Origin: Lagopus muta | Lineage: Eukaryota > Chordata > Aves > Galliformes > Phasianidae | Assembly (NCBI RefSeq): GCF_023343835.1 | Contig: NC_064437.1 | Coordinates: 57,114,972-57,178,971 of the forward strand | DNA: 64,000 nt | Direction of reading: 5' to 3' | Part shown: positions 47,012 through 57,855 of the stretch, piece after piece | Position numbering within the stretch: the stretch's first letter is position 1 | How the letters are laid out: every line of letters starts with the position of its first letter | Made by a program: the position numbers and the translations under genes | Notes under the pieces: model-generated | Databases searched by the model: none | What the model was told of the DNA's origin: nothing | The model's input: only the letters and a program-made list of their open reading frames with translations

Positions 47012-49229
47012 GCTTTTTGGGACTGAAGATGAGTAAAAGAAAAAGGATGAAGAGAAACCCTAACTCTTGTGAGAACTATTTATGTCTGGACATTTGGAAA
47101 GAGCAGAAATAAACATCAGATAAATGACCACTATCAAGTACAACAAATTGTGAAGCATGTGGACTGGATAAAATGCCATATAAAGAGCTAAGAACCAATT
47201 TATACTGGTACATATTTTTGAAGACTATGTTGACTTAGTGCAAGACTGGAAGAATGCAAATAGCATCAGACCCACATGAAAAAAAGATGATCCAGTAACA
47301 ACGTGGATGCTATTTTTTTTTCTAAATAATGAAGCAGTAATAGTACTAACAGTATATACCACACTGGTGACTGCACAGAAATAAGTGAAGCCATCAACAG
47401 TACTGGTTGGATATACTTGACCACGCCAGACAAACATCATAAGGTTTTTTGTTGTTGTTGTTCACTAAAAAAAAAAAAATTGCAAAATGAAGAGATAAAG
47501 AGTATTCAAATGAGATGAAATCTAGCTAGGTGTTACAGAGGTATTTCCTAATGCGACTTCTTGCAAAAACTTAACCTGAAGAAAAAAAAAAAATTAAAAG
47601 CACCAGTGTGCACCAGCTTTGGATGGAACAGAAATAAAGGAAAGCAAAGAAAGACTCACTGTTCCCAGCACCTGCAAGATCTCCAGCGCCCTGGGTTCTC
47701 CCTCCAGCTTTGCTGAGAGGGTGAAGCTGAACACCTTTTACATTAGTTTCTGCTTTACCTTTGTGTTTGAGACCACCTCTTGTGCATTTGGACAACAAAC
47801 TAGGATCTGGAAGTATGACATTCATATGAAATAATTAATGATACTACTTACACCAAAGGTATTACAACAGTATGTGGGTGTTTAAAATGAAGTATGGTAT
47901 GTGGCTGCTATCAGGAGGAAGACTCAATCACCTGTGCTCCTCACCTGCTGAAACATGAGTAGGTTTGGAATCACAGCATGCAGAACAAGGTGTTACTGTG
48001 GGACAAAACATTTTTGAGCAGTCTATGCAGTGTATGGGGCAGATACTGCTTATTATGGCCAAGTAGTTTTTAGTCTTCACAAAGCACTGATCTGATCTGC
48101 CAAATGTTCATTGATTTAACTAATGATCCATTTCTCACAGATGATGATGCTTTGACATTTATAGATTGTATAGCATTTATGGCATGCTAGTGCAATCAGA
48201 GAGACAGATTACATTACATGATACAGACACTGGCTCTTCTTGGATGAGGTAACTGCCTCCAGGAAGGTTTCAAGCTGGATTTTAGCAGTTATAAGCAGAG
48301 ATGTGCTGTTACAGGAATATTTCCTAGCACTCACTTTACTCTTGAATAATTCTACCGGGAAGCACATTCTTTGGATTTCTATAGAGCCAGCCAAAATGTT
48401 GTGACTGCAGTCTTAGCCAATTCATTTAGAGCTACATACAGCTGGATAAGCAAAGCTCAAGGCACACCCCTGGGACAAGCCACACTATGGCAGGTGTTAG
48501 ATCTGAGAAGTTAAGGAAGGAGCAGGCTATGTGTGCCAAAGGAGAGGCACACTCAGGGGCCTAGTGGCCTAGAGAACAGGAAGATCCCACAGTACAGCAG
48601 TGAATCTTAACTGTGCACTGTGCTGTGGATGAAATCACTGCCTCACACTTGAACTGCAGGCAGCAAGAGGAGAGCCTGAAACACTGTCCTGGGCTGTATG
48701 CACGTATAGCTGCAGACAGCCTGCTGATAGTCAATTAAAGCATTTATCAGATTTGTATCAACTGTGGCAAGTCATTTTAGAAAGCAAACAAAACAAAACA
48801 AACTCAGCTGGAGAGCACCAAGACTGGAATTAAAATAATGCAAATTCCACTCAGCTGTATCTGCCTTCTTGCTTGTTAGGTTTGCTCTAGCACTGATTGT
48901 TTCTAGAAACTGCTTTGTAGGAAGCACCCCAGAGAGAAGTCAGCTCTTTGTATGAAGCCCAGCCTACAGCCACTGACATCTCCAGAGCTCAAGGTAGCCG
49001 AAGAGCAAAATCTTGCCCGGACCTACTATTAAGTGCTTTCTGCCTGTTACTTGTTACAAATGACAGAGAAACAAATCCCCTTCCCTCTCACTTCCTAACA
49101 GAAAACAACAGTTTCATAGCATAAGCAATAAGCTTCCAGATCTGGCTCAGGCCCAAGTGTCGCACATCAAAAGCAGCGAGAAGTGGTGGGAGCACCGCAT
49201 TCACACACAGCAAGCTGGGGCTGGGTACG

Positions 49230-49400
49230 TACAGAAGCTGCAGTCCCCACATCCTCCTCACCCCACATTTCTCAGCTCATTGCAGCAACTACGTGCAGCA
49301 GCACTGAGGTGTCTTTGGCCGTTGCAGACGAGCAGCAGATCCTCAGGATGAATTTAGAGCCAGTGACGCCATATCCGGTGAAAATTTGTTCCTCCCTTCC
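49230..49400 (-). pseudogene. GUCY2G: GUCY2G relic block B, ectodomain
   Basis: The minus strand of 49,311-49,355 reads KFILRICCSSATAKD, which matches the VIILICSS-DAK segment of the ectodomain with one extra residue. The frame runs on through VLLHVVAAMS into an in-frame TGA at 49,272-49,274, where the family continues. The block is GC-richer than its surroundings, as expected for a former exon. It lies about 1.1 kb downstream of block A in gene direction. Confidence 0.7.
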
Positions 49401-50404
49401 CTTTTCCCAACAAGATGAAGCACACAAACTGCAGCCCAGGTTAAAAGTTCAACCTACACTGAGGGAACCTGCACTGTGATGAGAACAGACTTACCCCAAG
49501 GTAAGTCTGTAACCCCTCATTGCATGAAAAGCTGAATAATAGGGCAGTACTTCACATTCGGAGATGGAAAAATCACAGACCAGAGCATTTCAACTGGAGT
49601 TCTAACGTTCTCCAGTGGAAGTGAAAAGCTTTTGAGAGGGAAAGGTCGCTCCTCTTCTTTCCCTCTTTCCCCCCCCCCTTAAAATACAGTTTTGTCTTCC
49701 TACTATTCTCACTGTTCTCACTCAAGGCTTTTCTCCTTGACTTGGAAACAGACCAGGAAGTTAGCTCACAAATGTTGTTTAACTTAATCATCATCTAACT
49801 TGACTAAGCCTTGTTTATTTTATTATTACTTTTTTTAATGTACATGCAAACTTTACTAGGAAGCCAGACAATTTCAAAGGTTTTTAAAAGGCTAAAGGTT
49901 TAAAAATACGTATCTAATTTGGGTTGTGATATTTTGGGTATAAAAGCATAACTTAAATTTTAATGTCTGCCTATGAATGCTAGACATAATTTCAGCAACC
50001 AGAAACTTTGTACTTCAGAATGCATCAATCTCAAACTTTAACAGTGGGAAAGGACTTGTTATCTTTCAGTTTAGACATGTGATCTCAAACTCAGAAGAAA
50101 GTAAGCAGAAAAACTCAACAGTAGAAGGATGTCAGTATTTTTACTGAGAAAATATTTTAATATCATGCTCAGAGATGTCCACCACAGTAATCTGTGAGCT
50201 CAGAGGCAAAAGAAATGTATCAGAGGAGACAGATATCCACATGAATTCCTCCTAGCTCCTGAGAACAGCTTCCAGATGCATCTCTCCAGAACAGCTTGTA
50301 AAAGGAACACAATATTTCAGCATATACACGAAAGCAGCAGTGAAGCTGCATCTTGCCAAGGGTGATGGATGCAGCCAGGCCAGCTATTAGACAAAACCTT
50401 CCCC

Positions 50405-50660
50405 CCACTGCAGCACTTCCCACTGAGATTGAGAAGCCAATGGTCCAAGCATCACGCTCAAGTAGAAGCCCAGAATCACTGGACTGGGAAAAAAGCAAAC
50501 CACAGGATGTCACAGTCCACTCAGCTGCTTCTTGGACCATCCGGCCTAAAAGAGCTGAAATATTTGCCTGCTGAACATGACAGATGAAGGCACTAAGAGG
50601 CTTCTTTACATCACAGACAGAATCAGTATAACCAAAAGGCAGGGTAAAGTTGGTACTGAA
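50405..50660 (-). pseudogene. GUCY2G: GUCY2G relic block A, ectodomain
   Basis: Read on the minus strand, 50,520-50,648 gives an open frame with YTDSVCDVKK, FICHVQQANISALLG and EAAE. These align without gaps to the part of the GUCY2G ligand-binding domain with the YT-S-C, F-VQ-ISLG and PEAAE pattern. The cysteine is kept, but the usual GP-CPEAAE has become GRMVQEAAE. After EAAE the match continues only by changing frame: a stretch like DIPVFDF, and GEVLQ near 50,410-50,420. A long minus-strand open frame over this block (50,220-50,726) is a chance extension, not the ancestral frame throughout. Confidence 0.8.
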
Positions 50661-52024
50661 GGGCACACTAAGACTATGTTGTTTCCAAGTTGCAGTACAT
50701 TTGAACCTGAGACACATACCTCCCATTCCTCTTTTTATTCTGCTGGTTCAGCTTCTTTGGCTGTCACCAGATTTTAAACAAATAATCCTAATTAACCAAG
50801 GATTTTGGCTTAATCAGAGCAGATAAGGAAGTTCCAAATCCCCAGGCAACCTAGGTAAACACCTCCACGTACCAGCAAATGGTCCAGAAGCAGTAGGTGG
50901 CACTCAGGGCCCTATGTGTTGCTCAGGGTATCATCTGTGTCCCTCAAAAAGGAGCTACCAATCGCTGCTCCAAACACCTAACTGACTTTTTTTTCCTGCC
51001 CATATCATTTTTCTGACCTTCAAACTTTTACACAATCAAGAGCTCACAAGTAGTCCAATACCATCAGTGACAAAGGTCACGAAACTACCAAGGCAGAAAG
51101 GTTGCTTTTTTACAGCCAACATACATTTATTTTCCATTCTCCCGCATTCTGCTTATCCTGTACTTTCCTCCTCTTTCTGTAAGTTGTTTTCTTCTTTTTA
51201 ATAAGGTTCTTAGCACTGCCTGTCTTTCACTGGACATCAGGAGCAAATCCAACATAATTTACTGGCTGTGAGAGTCTTATTTTATTTTGATTCATGTGAA
51301 ATAGCCCACATGCTCTAAAACAGAATATGTAACACAAATAAAATATGACTGAGCTTCCCTGGAATAGGCAGCAGAAAAAAACATGGGCATCAGGCCCAAC
51401 TGGGCCTGAAATTTTCTAAGAAAAGTTTTCTTGAAAAGTCAACCGTTGTGATTGCAGTACAAATGCCACAGATCCACATTAGGGCATGTCACACACTCAT
51501 CCGTTGTACATGGATTAATCAGGTAGACAAGGTCATTTACTCACCTCATTCCAAACCCTAACTAAACATGACGCAGGGGTTACAACTCCTTCATAGGAAG
51601 TACTGATTGCCTAAGTTTGAATATCACTACATTTTTTTATTGACGAACTTCTTTAAACACCAATGCACACCTATTTTTATTCAAACAAACTACGTCTTCA
51701 AGATCAATAGCTTCAACGGACACAAAGTTGAATACAACTGTTCTTCACCTGTAAAATCATGAAAAACACCGTGTGCTATTGAAACTACCTCAATTATTAT
51801 CCCTAAATTTCTGAATCTCGTTTTAGGTACCAAAATACAAGTACAAGAAAAGTACTTTCAAAAAAGGAAGGTTTAACTAAAGTTTAGCTACACAGTTTAA
51901 AGCAATGTCTCCTTTTGTGATCTTGTGCAACAAGGATATGAAAAATCCCTCTAGCTATTGGAGCATTTAGCTCCAATGATCCATTTCAACAGATTTCTAA
52001 AGAAATACATAATTATCTTGGAAA

Positions 52025-52674
52025 TTAAAGGTCATGCCAATACCAGATGGCAGTGGTCAATGTACCGAGCTGCTGGAGTTCAAGGAGTGTTTGGACAGTG
52101 CTCTCAGACAAAGGTTTTGAATTTTGGGTGTTCCTTTGCAGAGCCAGGAGTTGGACTCAATCCAGAGCTGTTGGAATGGGTCCAGAGGAGGGCCACAAAG
52201 ATGAACAAAGGGCTGGAGCACCTCTCCTAGAAAGAAAGTCCAAGTGAGTGGGCTTGTTCAGTCTGGAGAAGAGAAGGCTCCTGGGAGACCTCATTGCAGC
52301 TTTCCAGTACTTGAAGGGAGCTTACAGGCAGGAGGAGGACCAACTTCTTACACAGTCTGATAACAACAAGACAAGGGGAATGTCTTTAAGATAAAAGAAG
52401 GGAAATTTAGGTTAAGTGTTGGGAAGCAATTTTTTTACTCAGAGGATTGTGAGGAGCTGGCGCAGGCTGCCTAGAGAAGCTGTGGATGCCCCACTTCTGG
52501 AGATATGAGGCCAGATTGGATGTGATCCTGGGCAGTCTGATCTGGTGGGTGGCAGCCCTTCTCATGGTAGGGGGGTTGGATCTTCATGATCTTTAAAGGT
52601 CTCCTCCAATCTATACCATTTGATGATTCTATGTTCCTCAGTGATCCAACTCAGGATATTCTGTGATTCTATGG
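52025..52674 (+). repeat. Older CR1 element split by a nested insertion
   Basis: The first part (52,025-52,160) has the CR1 blocks GAGCTGCTGGAGTTCAAGGA, TTTGGACAGTGCTCTCAGAC and GAGCCAGGAGTTGGACTC. The expected continuation (CAACTCAGGATATTCTGTGATTCTATG) appears only at 52,648-52,674. Between the two lies a second CR1 copy. Both are on the plus strand. Confidence 0.85.
52161..52633 (+). repeat. Younger CR1 element nested in an older CR1
   Basis: A 5'-truncated CR1 of about 470 bases. It begins near TTGGAATGGGTCCAGAGGAG, continues through GTCTGGAGAAGAGAAGGCTCC and GAAGGGAAATTTAGGTTAAG, and ends in GATGATTCTATG. The preserved blocks make it one of the better-conserved repeats in the window. Confidence 0.88.
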
Positions 52675-55552
52675 AATCTTCATGCCTACCTATACCTCAT
52701 TTGATTCAGTAAGTTACATCACTGTGACACGTAGAGGCATTCCAAGTGGTCTTTAAACTTTCCTCGTCTAAATATTATACATCAGATATTACTACCTTTG
52801 AATCTATGGACTAATAACGTTCGAAGTCTAAAGTCACTAAGAACAATTTCCTTCTTTATTTTACTTCATAGTCACTTGGCAAAGTCTCTGTTCTTAAACT
52901 GTCATGCCTGCTTCTCTTGCCCATGCTTTATCCTAGCAGTAGAGGAGGTTAAATGCAGCAATTTTTAGAGGTAAATTATTAGGCAAAGTAACAGAGCCAA
53001 ACTTTGAGAAGAGCTGAACAAATGAATCTGAAATTTCATTTCTTGGATTATTTCTCAAGATTTGAGTTAAAGGTCTAAAGAAGTTGATGCAGAAACCAAG
53101 GTCTGGGTGGCCATAACAAACCTGTATTGAGCTTCAAAATATCATCAGAACCTCAACTGTACAAGGCGATTTTCATTTTCATCAGGTGTTAATACCAGGA
53201 AACCTTCAGCTATTGCTACCAGCTGGATGTGAGCTCATCAGTATCCACTGTGTTTGCCCATTTTATGTTTGAGCAGTCCCCATTATATCGTTAACCTTTA
53301 AAGGAAGAAAAGACCTGACAACTCTATCTGTCCACAGACTTTCATCACAGCCTTGCTGTTCCAACCATTCAGCCAGGCAGAATATATGCAGGGTGATCTC
53401 TGGAGTTAACATGCAATATGCAGCATTTAATGCTTTTGAGATAAGCATGGTATTACTGCGCTGGAGATTATGCAGAGTTAGGTTTCCCTCCTTTTTCCAT
53501 CCATGATTCCCATTAAATGGAATAAAAGTGATATATACCAAATATTTTTCAGGTCTAAGCTAAGAAGAGTTAATCTCATGGTACAGATTTTAATACCAAA
53601 TAGAACTACGTGGAATTCTCAGAGTCTGCAAGTCAAGGCACAAATCCAACAGTTCCAGTTCCTCCATAGTGACTCAGTTTAATTCATATTTCTGCATATT
53701 TACTTAACATCTACAGTTATCATAAGTGCCACTGGTCTGGCTCTAAAACCATTAACAGTTTTTGGGCTATGCCACTGGAGCTCTACATGAAGAAAAGAGA
53801 GTGCAAGATTGTCACAGCAACATGAAAATTGCAATTTCAGTGAGATCCTTCAGTATCACACAGCATCAGTACTAGAAAATAAAACAAGACCGTGGCTGAT
53901 CTCGGGCACCAGGGTAATAGTAAACATTCAGACATAAGCAGTCATTAATTCATTATGTATCCATCCCTTTTACACAGAACTATTAACACAGTAAGAATGA
54001 CTTCTAAAATACTGTCACCAAACTTAACAAATGTCAGGAACATTGTTTAGACTGAAGGGTTAGAGTTTGTTTCATGTTTATCACTTGATAGACTATCGCG
54101 TCTGAGTAAATTTCACAAGACCAATAAAAAGAGATTTCTTATATTTTACCTGGAAGAGTGACTAAACTCCAGCTTTGTGTAGTAATGACCTTTAGCTCCA
54201 GTCTTTACAGCTTGGATTGGTTGCACACCTCAGCAAGAATCACTTTTGATCAGCATTCAGGGATACTCTATGGTATCTACAGTATTCTTGCAAATCCCAC
54301 TGTTGGTAGCAGAGCTGTAAGCAAGCTGGCACGCACACTCCTTGCAAATTTTATTTCCTCTTGGCATATGTTCTTCATCACTCAAGTGCCAAGTTTGCAC
54401 AAAGGGTAAATGATTAAATTGCTTGAGCGATATTTGAAAGAAATGGTAATGCGACTAGTCATACTTCAGATAAGCAGAGAAAATTAATTTAAACCAAGGA
54501 AGCAAAGTATTAAGCTTTCTATCACCAATAAAAGTCAGCCAAAGAAAATTTGGATTGTCACATACTTAAAAAAAAAAAAACACTAACTGCAGACATCTGT
54601 CAAAAATCACTAATTTTGAATAAATATTTTGAATCACACCCTGCCCAAAGATTTCCATTTAAATTAGAAAACTACTTTCTAAGAAATTCTTAACTTGATA
54701 AATAGTTATGTGATCCCTGCTGGTCTATAAAGAATTCTTCCTGTCATTTGTCATCTCTTTTCTTCAGAATTGTCTTGAGGGAGAAATTAATTTAATTTTC
54801 GATCATGAAAATATTGGTGATTTTTTCCTACCTCCTGGAAAAACAGCTTTTGTTAATTGTGACAAGTTCTACCTTGAGCTCCTCCTTTTCAAAACTAGGA
54901 CATAGGTGATATTTCCACAACTGTTACAGCCTCTTTTATGTCACTGGTCGTGTGTTCTAGTCACTGAGATCACAAACTAAGACATCACTCATTTGGAAAC
55001 AACAGGGAACACAGATAATGCATACAAACAAGTTTGCAATACAGAACATAAACCCAGGTGTTTTTTAGGGCATGGGTAAATGTTTTCTCACACCTGCTTT
55101 CAAAAGAAACAGGAAAAGGTCTACCACCATTAACAACTCAGCAAGACTGAGACTTACTCAAGAGCCCAACCTACCCGTCTCAGAGATGACAAACTCATTG
55201 CTCAGAAATGCCTACTACTCTCAGCTCTTGTTTTAGCAGTAAACTATTCGTTTTCATTCTTCAGGAAGAAACGTTATGGGTGAAAGGTGACAAAACACCA
55301 CAACTTATTAATCTGTTGTTAAAAAGATGTAAAAAGACACACCTTATACACTAGGAAGAAAGAAGTTACAGCCTAGCACATACAGGTATCTTACATACCT
55401 GGTTTTGTTGTCTCCTTGCTATGCTTCCATCGTGCATCTGTATGCAAGTTAAGATATATCTAGAGCCAAAAACACTGTCAGTAATTTTAGCTCTTTAGAG
55501 ACAATGAGGCAATACTCACTTATATTGAATATAAGGATCTACCCAACTAATC

Positions 55553-55593
55553 TTTTCTTTTTCTTCTTCTTCTTTTTTTTTTTTTTTTTTTTA
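55553..55593. repeat. (TTC)n followed by poly-T
   Basis: About five TTC triplets run directly into twenty or more T residues. This is a pyrimidine-only strand of about 40 bases. Confidence 0.9.
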
Positions 55594-56809
55594 ATCTTCA
55601 TATCTACTGCATACCTCATGCAGAATTAAATCAGTTGTTTCGTTTCCCTGATTCTGGAGGCACCACAGACCAGAACCAAGAGACCTTAACACCATTATTA
55701 TCTCTTTACAGCAAGCTTGGAGCAGTCCCACTCATTCTTTTATCCTTCCCAAAACTGTCATTTTCTAAAAACTTAGAGGATATTGCAGCTCAGAAGGTGT
55801 AGGTGGATAAGTGGTGCAGCACTGATGGGAGCCCGATTCTGGCACTCCTGGCACAGGTGCTTCTACTTGTGTTAACATATACTGGTATGGGCAGGTTTCC
55901 CACCCCAGTCAAAGATACTTGGGATCTCAAGTAAAAAGTAGTAATATGTTGTAATTCAAACATTATGCATAAGTTAAGTTTCAGGTCTAGTCAAACCAGA
56001 CCTAAATCAACAAAAGCTTTGTGATCTTGACCAGTCCTGACAATACTAAAGAACTTCGGAATTTTTAGCTTTGGTTTTCAGATCCCAAGCTGCAAACCTC
56101 TTCCAAAGTTTGCAGCCTCAGGAAGTGAAGCCAAGAAGTTTCACCTAGCTGCTCAGTGCCAGTACCTTACAGCCTGTTTTCCATCAGCATTAAGCACAAC
56201 ACCTTTCATAGAAGGAGGAAGACAAAAAATAAATAAATGCAAATGGTTAAATGAATATAAATCCCTTTTGAACTAGGCTTAGCCTAGCATCATGGGCATC
56301 AAACTGCCCTTGTTCGTTCAGCAAGTAAATATTATTTGTACATCTTTAGATGCAAAGATATATAACGGTAAGATAACTATTGTGTATATCCTAACTGTGC
56401 TCAGAGCTCCTGCCATAAAGGAACATGGTTCTTTGTGGACCACTTGAGCTGCAAGGGAAACCCATTCCTCAGCAGTCAGACATGCTAGAGAAGGAGCACC
56501 TCCACAAAGCAACAGGGAAAAATGTAAGGATACGTTTGCAAACTCTACATGCAATCCAGGAGGCACCTTGTCTCTGCAAAATAACACTTACTCTGTGCTC
56601 CATGTGTACTCACAATTAATAAGAGCCCTATTGAAAATCCAAGTGTGCAGCTCTTGCAAGACTAGGGTTCACTTTCACAGTGTGCTGCCCTCTTCGAAAG
56701 CTGTTGCACAAGAGCTGTATGTTTAACATCTCTAACCAGCCAAAATTGCTCTTTATATTTGATCAGGAATAATTTTTACCTTTGAACCTGTTGCAACGCA
56801 GGTTCAAGG

Positions 56810-56974
56810 GTTACCTGGGTGCAGTGTTGCCTGTTTATTAAAGCCACACACCGATGGTTCGGGGCTCAGTCCTGCCACGGGAGCTGGGGAAGCACCAACC
56901 CTTCAACGCCCCCCTTGGAGTTGTAAAGCAGTGAAGCAAATCAGCTGTGCTGGCCCCTCCTTTGCGTGGACAAA
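56810..56974 (+). other. Possible non-coding first exon
   Basis: This short stretch is richer in GC and CpG than its surroundings and ends in a near-perfect donor, GACAAAG|GTAAGC at 56,968-56,980. It contains no long frame and no recognisable protein. In mammals ACSL5 lies beyond GUCY2G on the same strand as TECTB, so a 5' non-coding exon of that gene is one possibility, but nothing here names it. A chance donor in a locally GC-rich patch is equally plausible. Confidence 0.2.
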
Positions 56975-57818
56975 GGTAAGCAAATCTCTTTTGCCTACAC
57001 CTTCCAAAGTACTGACCTTCCTGCTTCTGCAGAGAAGCACAGCAAGTAGTAAAACAGCCTTAATTCGCTGCAGTGCTGGGATCCAAGTGCACTGCTCTTA
57101 TCACGTTGTATACTTTTAAAGCCAACAGCCCAGGAGTTGGCTGTCTGCTATGGAAGGACCAAGTCTGAGCTCACAGAGGCATACAAAGAAATCACAGCCA
57201 TAATAAAAGCCCAAGCAAAAGCAACCACCTGAACACTCCCTGTTGCTATAGACTGGAACTGGAAATCTGACGTCCATCCATGCTGAGGCTGTTCTCTTAT
57301 CAGTTTTTACTATTTAAAGATACAGTGCACAGAGCACCAGTGCCAGGCTCCCATTCAGACTGTAGGTGAAAACAGAGTGACAGAAAATGAGCCATCATTT
57401 GGTTCCACAGCACCAGAGGCAGATTTTGTAGTTCATTAAAATATTACTATACACTAGATTGGTAGATGCACAAGCTTTTTGGCCATATTCAGTACAACAG
57501 GACCTTAGTCCCTAACTAAAATCACAGAAGCTAGCTATAATGCCTTTTTTTTTTCATTATTAAACATTTTTAAAGCACAGCTTTCACAGTTATACAGATG
57601 GAGGCCTCTCCAATCTCTTGCTTGTGCATAGATCTACAGCAGTAACAGAGGAGGGGATAGAAGAGAGGTTAACCAGAAATCAAGCTGCAAGTGAGACCTG
57701 GCAAAATGTGTGCTGCTCTTCCAAGCCATAGTCCATCATCCTGCTCAGTGCATCCCCTGAGGAACCCAGTGCGATTATTTATTTCCCTGTGCATTTTATT
57801 TGTTTACAACAGACATAC

Positions 57819-57855
57819 AAAAAAAAAAAAAAGAAAAAAAAAAGAAAAAAAAAAG
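57819..57855. repeat. Interrupted poly-A tract
   Basis: Three A runs of ten or more, separated by single G residues. Confidence 0.95.

Larger units (their letters stand above)
43300..49200. other. Region between kinase-homology and ectodomain relics
   Basis: By gene order this 5.9 kb should once have held the rest of the GUCY2G ectodomain, the transmembrane segment and the start of the kinase-homology domain. I could not identify these with confidence. The region is AT-rich, with a CR1 fragment near 43.6 kb, a poly-A tract and a short tandem repeat. Either the exons are deleted or they have decayed beyond recognition by eye. Confidence 0.5.
35465..50660 (-). pseudogene. GUCY2G: Decayed guanylyl cyclase G gene
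   Basis: GUCY2G is a single-pass receptor guanylyl cyclase with an extracellular ligand-binding domain, kinase-homology domain, dimerization helix and cyclase domain. In rodents it is known from the Grueneberg ganglion and other tissues; in humans it is a pseudogene. Eight minus-strand blocks match consecutive parts of this protein in correct order from high to low coordinates: ectodomain (50.5 and 49.3 kb), kinase-homology domain (43.2, 42.65 and 40.35 kb), dimerization plus cyclase start (39.4 kb), cyclase middle (39.06 kb) and cyclase end (35.5 kb). Several begin at plausible splice acceptors. Stops and frameshifts break most blocks, so no functional enzyme can be made. The tail-to-tail position next to TECTB matches mammalian gene order. 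Transmembrane, juxtamembrane and first and last exons were not found with confidence. Another receptor cyclase is possible but less likely given the position and the ectodomain match. Confidence 0.85.

Noticed and set aside
50220-50726. A 168-codon minus-strand open frame, the longest in the window, as a new gene
   Set aside because: Only its first part matches the GUCY2G ectodomain. The rest of the family match runs in another frame, so the long frame is an accident on a decayed exon.
53400-53500. Possible first ectodomain exon of GUCY2G on the minus strand (HGWKKEGNLTL aligned to the APWNISHPFSV region)
   Set aside because: The position is collinear and a Trp and a few similar residues line up, but identity is too low to separate it from chance by eye. 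A search with reptile exon 1 would decide.
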